Positions 41,986 to 50,889 of a stretch of 64,000 bases of DNA are shown here, piece after piece. Numbering within the stretch: position 1 is the stretch's first letter; every line of letters starts with the position of its first letter. The stretch comes from JAXGMV01 sp040772085. GTDB taxonomy: Bacteria > Chloroflexota > Anaerolineae > Anaerolineales > Anaerolineaceae. The DNA is taken from positions 2,108,001 to 2,172,000 of the forward strand of contig JAXGYU010000001.1 of the NCBI GenBank assembly GCA_040772085.1, written 5' to 3'. The notes under the pieces were generated by a model. It worked only from the letters and a program-made list of their open reading frames with translations, was not told the origin of the DNA and searched no databases. The position numbers and the translations under genes are program-made.

Positions 41986-43392
41986 GTGGCAGAGACTAAA
42001 AACTATGATGTCGTCGTTATCGGAGCCGGACCTGGCGGTTATGTCGCGGCAATCAAATCATCACAGCTTGGCAAAAAAGTTGCGATCGTTGAGAAGGAAT
42101 GGCTGGGCGGCGTGTGTCTGAACGTCGGCTGCATCCCCTCCAAGTCGCTGCTCAAGAATGCCGATCTGGCGTTCACGCTGCGAAACAAGACCAAGGAATT
42201 TGGCATCAGCCTCGAGAATTTGCAGCTCGACTACGCGGAGGCGGTCAAACGCAGCCGCAAGGTCTCCAAACGTCTGACCACCGGCATCAATACCTTAATG
42301 AAGCGCAACAGCGTCGACGTTTTCATGGGCGACGCGGTGCTCAAGGACAAGTCCACGGTCAGCGTCAAGGGCTCGGATGGTGCTGAGCAACTGCTGGTTG
42401 GCAAGGATATCATCATCGCCACTGGCGCCAGCCCGATCAATATCCCCGGCATGGAAGCTGATGGGGAGAAGATCGTCAACTACCGGCAGGCGATCCTGCA
42501 GGAGAAGCGGCCTGAATCAGTAGTCATCATTGGCGCCGGCGCGATTGGCATGGAGTTTTCCACGATCTGGAATTCGTATGGCACCAAATGCACCATCGTT
42601 GAGATGCTGCCGCGGGTGCTGCCGATCGCGGATGCTGAAGTCAGTGAAGAGGTATCCAAGGCGATTCAGAAGGATGGCATTGATGTCCTCGTCAATCACA
42701 AGGTGCTGTCGATTGAGAAGACTGACACCGGCGTCGCTGTCAAAGTTGGCGGCGATGAAGGTGAGAAGGTGATTGAAGCCGAACAGGCGCTGATGGCGAT
42801 CGGCTTTCGACCGAATTCAAAAGAGATCGGTCTGGAGGCGGTTGGTGTCGCCCTGAACCAGCGCGGATTCATCGAGATCGACGAGCGCATGGCGACCAGC
42901 GTCCCCGGCATCTGGGCGATTGGCGATGTGACCGGTAAATTCATGCTGGCGCATGTCGCGTCCGCGCAGGCGATCATCTGCGCCGAGAACATTGCTGGGG
43001 AGGAATCCGTCACGCTGGATTACCGCATGATGCCGAGCGCCACCTACAACCACCCGCAGTCTGCCTGGTTCGGCTACACCGAGGAGCAGGCAAAGGAAGC
43101 CGGCTACACCGTCAAGGTTGGCAAGTTCCCGTTCCTGGCCAATGGTAAGGCGCTGGGTCTGGCGGATTATGGCGGCTTCGTCAAGATTATCGCTGATGAA
43201 CAATATGGTGAGATCCTGGGCGCGCACATGGTCGGTCCCGAAGTGACCGAGCTGCTGCCCGAGCTAACTTTGGCGCAGCGCATGGAGCTGACGCCGGCAG
43301 AAGTCGCCCGCAATGTTCACGCGCATCCGACGCTGAGCGAAGTGCTGATGGAGGCCGCTGAAGCCACGCTGGGCAAGGCGATCCACATTTAG
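41986..43392 (+). CDS. lpdA: dihydrolipoamide dehydrogenase (E3)
   Basis: A 468-residue flavoprotein that reoxidises the lipoyl group with NAD+. GTG 41986 is 5 bases after GAGG; GTG 41980 overlaps the SD. VVVIGAGPGGYVAAIKSSQ binds FAD, GGVCLNVGCIPSKSLL holds the redox disulfide (CxxxxC), VVIIGAGAIGMEFSTIW binds NAD, and WAIGDVTGKFMLAHVASAQ and HAHPTLSEVLMEAA (catalytic His-Glu) complete the family pattern. It is the last gene of the four-gene dehydrogenase operon and is followed by a hairpin. Confidence 0.96.
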   Translation: MAETKNYDVVVIGAGPGGYVAAIKSSQLGKKVAIVEKEWLGGVCLNVGCIPSKSLLKNADLAFTLRNKTKEFGISLENLQLDYAEAVKRSRKVSKRLTTGINTLMKRNSVDVFMGDAVLKDKSTVSVKGSDGAEQLLVGKDIIIATGASPINIPGMEADGEKIVNYRQAILQEKRPESVVIIGAGAIGMEFSTIWNSYGTKCTIVEMLPRVLPIADAEVSEEVSKAIQKDGIDVLVNHKVLSIEKTDTGVAVKVGGDEGEKVIEAEQALMAIGFRPNSKEIGLEAVGVALNQRGFIEIDERMATSVPGIWAIGDVTGKFMLAHVASAQAIICAENIAGEESVTLDYRMMPSATYNHPQSAWFGYTEEQAKEAGYTVKVGKFPFLANGKALGLADYGGFVKIIADEQYGEILGAHMVGPEVTELLPELTLAQRMELTPAEVARNVHAHPTLSEVLMEAAEATLGKAIHI

Positions 43393-43408
43393 TTTGACCA
43401 AAATATCG

Positions 43409-43438
43409 AATTCTGCCCCGGTTTACCGGGGCAGAATT
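43409..43438 (+). terminator. hairpin after lpdA
   Basis: Thirteen-base perfect arms AATTCTGCCCCGG / CCGGGGCAGAATT around TTTA. It lacks a strict T run, but stem strength and position suggest termination. Confidence 0.7.
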
Positions 43439-43533
43439 GATTAAATTTGACCGAAGAGAACCCCCCGTTAACCAGTTGCTAATGATTTAATGGTATGCTT
43501 GAAAGCTGAAAATTCATTGCGGGCGGACACTCT

Positions 43534-46500
43534 ATGTTCAAGAAAATTGTGCAAATTTTGGGCGGCGATCCCAATAAAAAAGAAATTGGCAAATCAACAT
43601 TAATCGTAGAAGAGATCAACGCGCTGGAACCAGCGTATGAAAAACTAAGCGATGCGGAACTCGGCGCGAAGACCGGCGAGTTCAAGGAACGCCTGGCAGG
43701 CGGCGAGACTCTCGATGACATTCTGCCTGAAGCATTCGCCGCGGTACGTGAGGCAGCCAAACGCACGGTCGGCATGCGGCCCTACGATATTCAGCTCGTG
43801 GGCGGCATCGCCCTGCATCAGAGCAAGATCGCCGAGATGCGAACAGGTGAAGGCAAGACGCTGGTGGCGACTCTGCCGCTCTACCTCAACGCGTTGACCG
43901 GACGCGGCGTACACCTGGTAACCGTCAATGACTATCTGGCCCGCCGTGACGCGCGCTGGATGGCGCCGATCTATTCCTTGCTGGGTTTGAGCACCGGCGT
44001 GCTGCAAATGGCAGCCCGTACCGATAACGGGCGCAAGGCATTTCTGGTTGACCTCGACAAGACCTCATCGCAGGAAGACCAGCACCAACTCAAACTGGTG
44101 TTGCGTGCCGAGGCCTATAAGGCTGATATCACGTATGGCACCAACAGTGAGTTCGGCTTTGACTACCTGCGTGACAACCTGACCATGACGCTGGAAGAAC
44201 GAGTTCAGCGCGGGCATTACTTTGCCATCGTGGACGAGGTTGACAATATCCTGATCGATGAAGCCCGGACACCGCTGATCATCTCGGGGCCTGCCTCGGA
44301 TGACACCGAATGGTACGTCCGCATGGCGCAGTTGGTACGCCAGCTCGAGCCGCAGGATTACGAAATCTCCGAAAAGGATCGCAGCGTCTCGCTGACCGAG
44401 ATCGGTGAATCGCATGTCGAGCAATTGCTGGGTGAACCGCTGCGCGACCCCGAACGGCCTGAGGACATCACGCCGCAGCAGGAACAGATCCTCGGCCATC
44501 TGGAGCAGGCGCTCAAAGCCATGCACCTCTTCAAGCGCAACAAGGACTATCTGGTGCAGGCCGGCAAGGTTGTGATCGTTGATGAGTTTACCGGGCGTCT
44601 GATGCCGGGGCGTCGCTGGTCGGAAGGGCTGCACCAGGCGGTTGAGGCGAAGGAGGGCGTCAAGGTGGAGCCTGAAAACGTCACCTATGCCACGATCACG
44701 CTGCAGAACTATTACCGCATGTATGAAAAGCTGGCCGGCATGACCGGTACCGCTTTGACCGAAGCGGAAGAATTTTACAAAATCTACAAGCTGGATGTCC
44801 TGCCGATTCCGACTAACCTGGAGTACGAGGTCGCGCTCAAACAGGCGCACCTCGAGGCCGTAGAAGCGAAGGACAGCCAGGGCTATAAATACACCTATTA
44901 CACCACAACGGGTGACGGCAATAAGAAACCCGTATTCTGGAAGCGCAAGGATTACCCCGACGTGGTCTACCGCACCGAAGAGGGGAAATTTCGCGCCATC
45001 ACGCAGGAGCTGCTCAAGCAGTATGTCCAGGGCCGGCCGCAACTGATCGGCACGACCTCGGTCGAAAATTCGGAGCGCCTTTCACGACGGCTATCGGCGG
45101 AGGCGATCAAGCGATTAACCTTGATCCTCCTGATTCGTGCGATCTATATGAAGAAACACAACATCGAGATTTTGGACAAGCCGATCGAGGCGCTGCAAAA
45201 GCTGGTGCCGCCTCTGGAAGACATCAACCAGGGAGATATGCGCGCCATTGCCCGCGAACTGGACATGACGCTCAATCCTGAAGAAGCCCAGAACCTGGAG
45301 ATGCTGATCGACTTGCTCGGACTGACCGCGGCGGACAAACCGCGGTTGATCGCGGCGCTGCAGGGGGGTATTCCTCACCAGGTATTGAACGCCCGCAAGC
45401 ATGATGAGGAATCGCAGATCATCGCCAAGGCCGGCGCGTTTGGCGCGGTCACCATCGCTACCAACATGGCAGGTCGTGGCGTCGATATCAAGCTCGGCGG
45501 CGGATTGCCCGAGGAGGTGATGGCCGATGTCAACCGGGTCATCTCACGCGTCAACCCCGATCCATACAACCTGTCCGTTGAGGAGAAGCGTCAGGCGCTT
45601 GCCACACTTCCGGATGATTCCTTTGGCATCTACGAAGAGTCTGTCAACGTCTTCCGCACCTATCTCGACGAAATGCGCCGCGTGCGTGAACTGGGCGGCC
45701 TGCACGTCATCGGTTCGGAGCGCCATGAGTCGCGCCGCATCGACAACCAGTTGCGCGGCCGTTCTGCCCGTCAGGGTGACCCCGGATCATCGCGGTTTTA
45801 CCTCTCGCTTGAAGATGAATTGATGCGCCTGTTTGGCGGCCAGCAGGTCGAGAATTTGTGGAAGCGCATCTTCTTCGACGAAAGCATGCCGCTGGAAATG
45901 AATATCCTCGGCCGGTTAGTCGAGCAATCGCAGGAGCGGGTCGAAGGCGCCAACTTTGACGTCCGCAAGCATCTTCTGGAGTATGACGATGTCCTGAATG
46001 CCCAGCGCAAGCGCATCTATGAACAGCGTGATCGGGTCTTCGTCAAGGATGACCTGAGCGAAGATGTGCTCGAGATGCTGCAGCTCGAGATGGAGCGGCG
46101 CGTGCCGCAATCGCTCAAGGACGAAGAAGGTCCCTGGCGGCTGCTGGCCTATCTGGAAGAGATTCAACCCGCGTTCAAGTTCGAAAGCGTCAGCTATCCA
46201 TCGTTCACGACGCGCCTGCTGCACGGCGAGATCCTCAACGCGCTGCCGGCAAACCCGACGACCGAACAGACGCTCGGCGCAATTTTGAATGTGACCGGCA
46301 GAGCGCTGCAGGCTGAGCAGGATCATCTCGTGACCGGCGCTGAAAAGCTGGTCCAGAAGGCTGAAGAAGCCTTTGAGAACAAACGATCTGAGACGTTCGA
46401 ACTGCTCGATATGGCGCTTGAAGGACTGGGGGATCCTGATGAAGCGGGGATAGCGCCCAAGCCGGCAGATATGCTGCAGCGGCTGAATGAGACCGTGCAT

Positions 46501-47601
46501 ATTCCCACCAGGCTGAGCAACGAACAGATCAACGCGCTTGCTGATGGTGACAAGACGACCATCAAGGCTTTGCGTGAACAACTCTCCGATGTGCTCAAGT
46601 CAATGGCAATGACCCGCGCGGTGACGATCATCGAGCGGCGGCTGGACGATTCTTTGAATATCCGTTCCGCTGAATTGCAGGGGCTGGATTGGGATGATAC
46701 CAGGGATCTTGTGCTGGATAAAATCGAAGCGCTATTTGCTGACCGGCATAAGCAACTGCTATCCGCTGATGGCCAGATCCAGCGTGACCTGGATTCAGCA
46801 GTCCGCAAGCTGGAAGGTCCTCTGAATAGTGAAGAAAACCTGACACAACTGCTGATGGCTGCCGCCCAAGGCACCAAGCTGGCGTTCGACCAAAAGACGC
46901 ACCGCCGGGCCGCGAAGAACTATGTCCGGGTGCAGTATGTGTATCTGACTGCCAAACTTCTGGAAGACTCATCCGACGCGGCAGTGACCGAGCAGGTGCT
47001 TGATCACATGCGCCAGGGGCTGCTCGCGCTCGAAGAGGCTCGCGGACTGGTTGCCACGACTCGCCTGGGACAAAGCAATGTCAGCCTGTCGCAGTTTGCC
47101 GAACCGGTGCGGGTGCAATTAATGGAAGCCTTCGGCATGAAGCGCTATGATGAGCTCAAGGAAGAGACGCTCAACGCCTTAACCGAAGAAGAGAAGCGCA
47201 GCGCGACGGCCATCCTCGGCAAGTACATGCAGAATGAATCCTATCGTGAACTGCTGCTGCGGGTTATTTCTGAACAATGGGTCGAGTATCTGACCAAAAT
47301 GGAAGGCTTGCGCGTCTCGATCGGCATGGAAGCCTATGCCCAGCGCGACCCGCTTGTGCAGTACAAGAGCCAGGCTTCCGAGTTGTTTAAGAACCTGCTC
47401 GCGGACGTCAGAATGGCGGTCATTAGCCGCGTGTTCACATACCAGGCGCATGGCAGACCTGCGACAGCAACTGCCGACCCTGAAGTGGAGGAGGCTGTTC
47501 TCACAGCGGAGGAACCTGAATCCGGCACGGACGCTGATCCGGCGCCAGCACAAAGCGCTGGTGAGAAATCATCAGGCAAACGCCGCCGGCGCAGGCGATA
47601 A
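43534..47601 (+). CDS. secA: preprotein translocase ATPase SecA, greatly enlarged
   Basis: The SecA motor drives Sec-dependent export. At 1355 residues it is far longer than the usual 800-950. Core motifs are intact: MRTGEGKTLVATLPLYL (Walker A, Lys 108), DEVDNILIDEARTPLIISG (residues about 234-252; Asn for the usual Ser), NMAGRGVDIKLGGG, NQLRGRSARQGDPGSSRFYL and DPLVQYKSQASELFKNLL. Extra sequence lies at about 427-478 in the first half of the motor, about 530-611 in NBD2, and about 300 residues within the helical scaffold region (about 870-1240). The end is a basic tail (KRRRRRR) and lacks the Cys-rich SEC-C zinc motif. No frameshift is needed. RBS is weak. Confidence 0.93.
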   Translation: MFKKIVQILGGDPNKKEIGKSTLIVEEINALEPAYEKLSDAELGAKTGEFKERLAGGETLDDILPEAFAAVREAAKRTVGMRPYDIQLVGGIALHQSKIAEMRTGEGKTLVATLPLYLNALTGRGVHLVTVNDYLARRDARWMAPIYSLLGLSTGVLQMAARTDNGRKAFLVDLDKTSSQEDQHQLKLVLRAEAYKADITYGTNSEFGFDYLRDNLTMTLEERVQRGHYFAIVDEVDNILIDEARTPLIISGPASDDTEWYVRMAQLVRQLEPQDYEISEKDRSVSLTEIGESHVEQLLGEPLRDPERPEDITPQQEQILGHLEQALKAMHLFKRNKDYLVQAGKVVIVDEFTGRLMPGRRWSEGLHQAVEAKEGVKVEPENVTYATITLQNYYRMYEKLAGMTGTALTEAEEFYKIYKLDVLPIPTNLEYEVALKQAHLEAVEAKDSQGYKYTYYTTTGDGNKKPVFWKRKDYPDVVYRTEEGKFRAITQELLKQYVQGRPQLIGTTSVENSERLSRRLSAEAIKRLTLILLIRAIYMKKHNIEILDKPIEALQKLVPPLEDINQGDMRAIARELDMTLNPEEAQNLEMLIDLLGLTAADKPRLIAALQGGIPHQVLNARKHDEESQIIAKAGAFGAVTIATNMAGRGVDIKLGGGLPEEVMADVNRVISRVNPDPYNLSVEEKRQALATLPDDSFGIYEESVNVFRTYLDEMRRVRELGGLHVIGSERHESRRIDNQLRGRSARQGDPGSSRFYLSLEDELMRLFGGQQVENLWKRIFFDESMPLEMNILGRLVEQSQERVEGANFDVRKHLLEYDDVLNAQRKRIYEQRDRVFVKDDLSEDVLEMLQLEMERRVPQSLKDEEGPWRLLAYLEEIQPAFKFESVSYPSFTTRLLHGEILNALPANPTTEQTLGAILNVTGRALQAEQDHLVTGAEKLVQKAEEAFENKRSETFELLDMALEGLGDPDEAGIAPKPADMLQRLNETVHIPTRLSNEQINALADGDKTTIKALREQLSDVLKSMAMTRAVTIIERRLDDSLNIRSAELQGLDWDDTRDLVLDKIEALFADRHKQLLSADGQIQRDLDSAVRKLEGPLNSEENLTQLLMAAAQGTKLAFDQKTHRRAAKNYVRVQYVYLTAKLLEDSSDAAVTEQVLDHMRQGLLALEEARGLVATTRLGQSNVSLSQFAEPVRVQLMEAFGMKRYDELKEETLNALTEEEKRSATAILGKYMQNESYRELLLRVISEQWVEYLTKMEGLRVSIGMEAYAQRDPLVQYKSQASELFKNLLADVRMAVISRVFTYQAHGRPATATADPEVEEAVLTAEEPESGTDADPAPAQSAGEKSSGKRRRRRR

Positions 47602-47640
47602 AAAATGACCAGCATCAGGGGGAAGATAGTGACATAATTC

Positions 47641-47659
47641 CCCTGGATTTTATCCAGGG
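47641..47659 (+). terminator. hairpin after secA
   Basis: Eight-base arms CCCTGGAT / ATCCAGGG around TTT; the following TT is part of the next promoter's -35. Moderate terminator. Confidence 0.55.
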
Positions 47660-47688
47660 TTGTCAATCCTTAACTTCACATTTATAAT
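47660..47688 (+). promoter_or_regulatory. sigma-A promoter of the S1-domain gene
   Basis: TTGTCA (47660-47665), 17 bases, TATAAT (47683-47688): the best consensus promoter in the window. The coding start must lie downstream of about 47695. Confidence 0.8.
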
Positions 47689-47722
47689 GATATTCAACTT
47701 TAAAAGCGGAGAAATTAGAAGG

Positions 47723-49090
47723 ATGGAGAATATTGAAGCTCACCCAATGAATGAGAATACGCCCGAACACCCAGATGCAGAACACAATAATATGGCTTCA
47801 CTGCTTGAAAGCTCGGGAATGGAAATCGATTTCCCGAAACAAGGTGAAATCAAGAAAGGTGTGATCGCCAGCATCAGCCAGGGTCAGATCATGGTGAGCG
47901 TTGGAACAAAATCCGAAGGGATGATCACAGGGCGCGAGTATGAAGCGATCCCTGCTGATATCCTTGCCGAACTTAAGATCGGTGAGGAAGTATCAGTTTA
48001 CATCATCAACCCTGAAGATCAGAATGGCAACCTCGTCCTTTCCTTGATCCGCGCCCGTGAAGAAGAAGAATGGGCCAATGCTGAAGAACTGCTGAAATCA
48101 GGCGGCAGCTTCAGCAGCAAAGTGATCGGCTTTAACAAAGGCGGTCTGATCGTTCCGCTCGGGACACTGCGCGGTTTTGTACCCTCTTCCCAGATCAGCT
48201 TCTCACGCCGCTCCGGTTCCACCGGCACGACGCCTGAGCAGCGCTTCGGCGAGATGGTGAATTCACCCATCGAAGTCGGAGTCATTGAAGTAGATCGCAG
48301 CCGCCGCCGCCTGATCCTCTCGGAACGTGCTGCCAGCACTGAAACCCGTGAGACCCTGAAGGAACGCCTGATCGATGAACTGAAGGAAGGCGAAGTCCGC
48401 AAAGGGCGCGTCACCAGCCTGGCTGATTTCGGCGCGTTCGTCAACATCAACGGCGCCGATGGTCTGGTGCATTTGTCCGAGATTTCCTGGGAGCACATCA
48501 AGCATCCCAAGGAAGCGCTGAAAGTCGGTCAGGAAGTCGATGTCAAGATTATCAACATCGACCGCGAAAAACGCCGCATTGGGCTGTCCATCCGGCAGCT
48601 TCTGCCCGATCCCTGGTCATCAGATATCGCCAGCCTGCAGGTTGGTCAGCTTGTCGAAGCGACCATTACCCGCCTGACCAAATTTGGCGCCTTCGCCAAA
48701 CTGCACGAGCATTTCAAGCAGGAAATTGAAGGTCTGATCCACATTTCGGAGATCAGCGAAAAACGCATTGAGCATCCGAAGGAAGTTATCAAGGAAGGCG
48801 ATGTCCTGACCTTGCGGATCATCAAGATCGATCCTGACAACCATCGCATTGGTTTGAGCTTGCGCAAGGTTGACTCGATGGCATTCGCTGATATGGACTG
48901 GCAGACGCTGCTGGCAGAATCGGCCGAGGAACCAAAGGATGAACCCGTGGCGGCAGAACCCGCGGCTGATGAGCCGAAAGCAGAAGCGGCTCCAGAGCCG
49001 GAGCAGCCTGAGGTGGTTGAGCCTGCTGCTGAAGAGACGCCTGAGGCAGAAGTAAAAGAAGAACCTAAGGAAGAAGAAACCAAAGAGTAG
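47723..49090 (+). CDS. ribosomal protein S1-like protein with four S1 domains
   Basis: About 455 residues from ATG 47723, the first ATG after the predicted transcription start; ATG 47747 is an alternative. Four S1 RNA-binding repeats are visible at about 40-105 (GEIKKGVIASISQGQIMVSV), 125-195 (KVIGFNKGGLIVPLGTLRGF), 215-285 (GRVTSLADFGAFVNINGADG) and 300-378 (ATITRLTKFGAFAKLHEHF). An acidic Glu/Pro/Ala tail follows. It probably acts as the bS1 equivalent that binds mRNA on the 30S subunit, shorter than the six-domain E. coli form. A hairpin follows the gene. Confidence 0.88.
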   Translation: MENIEAHPMNENTPEHPDAEHNNMASLLESSGMEIDFPKQGEIKKGVIASISQGQIMVSVGTKSEGMITGREYEAIPADILAELKIGEEVSVYIINPEDQNGNLVLSLIRAREEEEWANAEELLKSGGSFSSKVIGFNKGGLIVPLGTLRGFVPSSQISFSRRSGSTGTTPEQRFGEMVNSPIEVGVIEVDRSRRRLILSERAASTETRETLKERLIDELKEGEVRKGRVTSLADFGAFVNINGADGLVHLSEISWEHIKHPKEALKVGQEVDVKIINIDREKRRIGLSIRQLLPDPWSSDIASLQVGQLVEATITRLTKFGAFAKLHEHFKQEIEGLIHISEISEKRIEHPKEVIKEGDVLTLRIIKIDPDNHRIGLSLRKVDSMAFADMDWQTLLAESAEEPKDEPVAAEPAADEPKAEAAPEPEQPEVVEPAAEETPEAEVKEEPKEEETKE

Positions 49091-49124
49091 TATTGAGGAT
49101 GGATTGTCCTCGCGATTAGTCACG

Positions 49125-49159
49125 AACAGCAGAGCGAACCACCAGGGCGCTCTGCTGTT
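49125..49159 (+). terminator. hairpin after the S1 gene
   Basis: Twelve-base arms AACAGCAGAGCG / CGCTCTGCTGTT with an 11-base loop. Weak T tract. Confidence 0.65.
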
Positions 49160-49186
49160 GTCATCTTAACCCTGGAGGTAGGAATT

Positions 49187-50284
49187 ATGAATTTCATTGT
49201 AGATGCGCATCAGGATCTGGCCTACAACGCGGCAAATTTTGGTCGGGATTATTTCAAGTCAGTCCGGGAAACACGTCAGGCTGAACTTGTGCAGGATTTC
49301 TCGTCGGAGGCAGGCGAGACGGTGCTTGGCTGGCCTGAGTTCCAAAAGGGCAGGGTGGCAGTTATTTTTGCCACGCTGTTTACCGCGCCGCACCAATATA
49401 CCTGGTCGGAAATCGAGAAGGTTCTTTATAAGACGCCGGAAGAAGCCCGGGTACAGCTTCAGCAGCAGGTTGATCTATATCACGCCTGGGAACAAGGCTC
49501 GCCTGATAAATTCCATATCATCCGGTCTGAACCGGATGTTGATCGCATCATGAAGCCCTGGCTGGCGCAAGATGCGGAGGAGCAAAAGAAGACCAACCCG
49601 GTTGGTCTGGTGATCCTGCTGGAAGGCGCGGAAGCGATCGGACCGATCAGCGATATGGAGCACTGGTGGAATCAAGGCGTCCGTGTTGCCGGCCCGGTCT
49701 GGGCGGGCACGCGCTTCTGCGGCGGCACGCACACACCGCATGGCTTCAGCGAGGAAGGATACCGTCTGCTGGATACCATGTATGAGCTTGGCTACATTCT
49801 TGACCTCTCCCACATGAACACCAGGTCCTCGCTGCAGGCGCTGGATCATTACCAGGGTCCCGTAATCGCGACCCATGTCAACGCGCGCGCAATCACCGGC
49901 AAGGATGACCGCGAGCGCCAGTTCTCCGATGAGACAATCCGCGGGCTGATCAGCCGCGATGGCGTGATGGGCATGGTGATGTACAACCATTTCATCAAAG
50001 GTGAATGGCGCAGCAGTGATGGCAAGCACGCGGTCACGCTCGCTCATGTCGCCGACCATATCGACCATATCTGCCAGATTGCCGGCGACACCCGGCATGT
50101 CGCGATTGGATCCGATTTTGACGGCGGCTTCGGACTGTCGGACATCCCGAGTGAACTGGACACGATCGCTGACCTGCACGCGCTGGCACCCGTCCTGTCA
50201 CAAAGAGGGTACAATGAATCTGACATCCAGAATATTCTCGGCGGGAACTGGGTGAATGTTTTGAGAAAAGGATTGCCAGCATAA
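49187..50284 (+). CDS. membrane dipeptidase family zinc peptidase (M19)
   Basis: A 365-residue protein. VDAHQDLAYN at residues 5-14 gives the first metal ligands (HxD), ILLEGAEAIG near 143 the bridging Glu, ILDLSHMNTRSS near 205 and VIATHVNARAITG near 225 the His ligands, and VAIGSDFDGGFG near 305 the Asp-rich loop. It shows the complete binuclear-zinc amidohydrolase pattern of renal-dipeptidase-like enzymes. No signal peptide is seen, so it is probably cytoplasmic. GGAGG precedes the ATG. It is coupled to a membrane protein that begins at the next base after its stop. Confidence 0.9.
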   Translation: MNFIVDAHQDLAYNAANFGRDYFKSVRETRQAELVQDFSSEAGETVLGWPEFQKGRVAVIFATLFTAPHQYTWSEIEKVLYKTPEEARVQLQQQVDLYHAWEQGSPDKFHIIRSEPDVDRIMKPWLAQDAEEQKKTNPVGLVILLEGAEAIGPISDMEHWWNQGVRVAGPVWAGTRFCGGTHTPHGFSEEGYRLLDTMYELGYILDLSHMNTRSSLQALDHYQGPVIATHVNARAITGKDDRERQFSDETIRGLISRDGVMGMVMYNHFIKGEWRSSDGKHAVTLAHVADHIDHICQIAGDTRHVAIGSDFDGGFGLSDIPSELDTIADLHALAPVLSQRGYNESDIQNILGGNWVNVLRKGLPA

Positions 50285-50821
50285 ATGACAGAACCGGCCG
50301 GAACGACACAGAAATCAGCGGCTGAGATCGTCGAGACGATCGCGATCAGCAACAAGGTCTCATCTGACAGGCAAATCCGCTTTGGTTTGACGATCACGCT
50401 CATCGGCTATATCCTGTTTCTGCTCGGCGCGCGTCCGGGAGTGTTTGGCCTAGATCGCAGCCCCGTGATTGGATTCGTTCAGATTGCTGTCTTCCTGGTC
50501 GGACTGGCGATTTTATGCGTCGGCGGTTATTCCTGCCTGATGGCCTTATGGGGCAACACACCTCCGTCGATCGCGGCAGATATTGGCTTGCGCATGGTCG
50601 CGACGGGCTATCTGGTGGCAGTTTTCACCGGCATGGCTGATGTATTCGGTCTGGGGAGCCATACGCTGCCCGGTGTGCCATTTTTTGGGTTCTGGCAGGC
50701 CGCGGGGGTGATGGTGGGAGAATTTGTCATCATCATCGGATTGATTTTATGCATCCCCTTCTTTCTCTTCCGCAAGGAACCGCCGCCTGAACTTAATTTG
50801 CCGGAACAAGGCAACGCCTAG
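50285..50821 (+). CDS. four-helix membrane protein, unknown function
   Basis: A 178-residue protein whose ATG immediately follows the dipeptidase stop. The first 40 residues are polar. Four helices follow (FGLTITLIGYILFLLGARPG, IGFVQIAVFLVGLAILCVGG, IGLRMVATGYLVAVFTGMAD, AGVMVGEFVIIIGLILCIPF), with a short charged tail (RKEPPPELNLPEQ). No motif is recognised. A strong terminator follows, so it ends a two-gene unit. Confidence 0.7.
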   Translation: MTEPAGTTQKSAAEIVETIAISNKVSSDRQIRFGLTITLIGYILFLLGARPGVFGLDRSPVIGFVQIAVFLVGLAILCVGGYSCLMALWGNTPPSIAADIGLRMVATGYLVAVFTGMADVFGLGSHTLPGVPFFGFWQAAGVMVGEFVIIIGLILCIPFFLFRKEPPPELNLPEQGNA

Positions 50822-50828
50822 ATAATTG

Positions 50829-50857
50829 ATCCGCATCCGGATGCCGGATGCGGATTT
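50829..50857 (+). terminator. terminator after the dipeptidase unit
   Basis: ATCCGCATCCGG / CCGGATGCGGAT around ATG, followed by TTT. Confidence 0.8.
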
Positions 50858-50889
50858 TGATAATTAATAATGAGAGGTCATTTATAACA

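Noticed and set aside
43534..47601. secA length as a frameshift or gene fusion
   Set aside because: One frame is open throughout, and SecA motifs occur in the expected order at both ends of the extra sequence.
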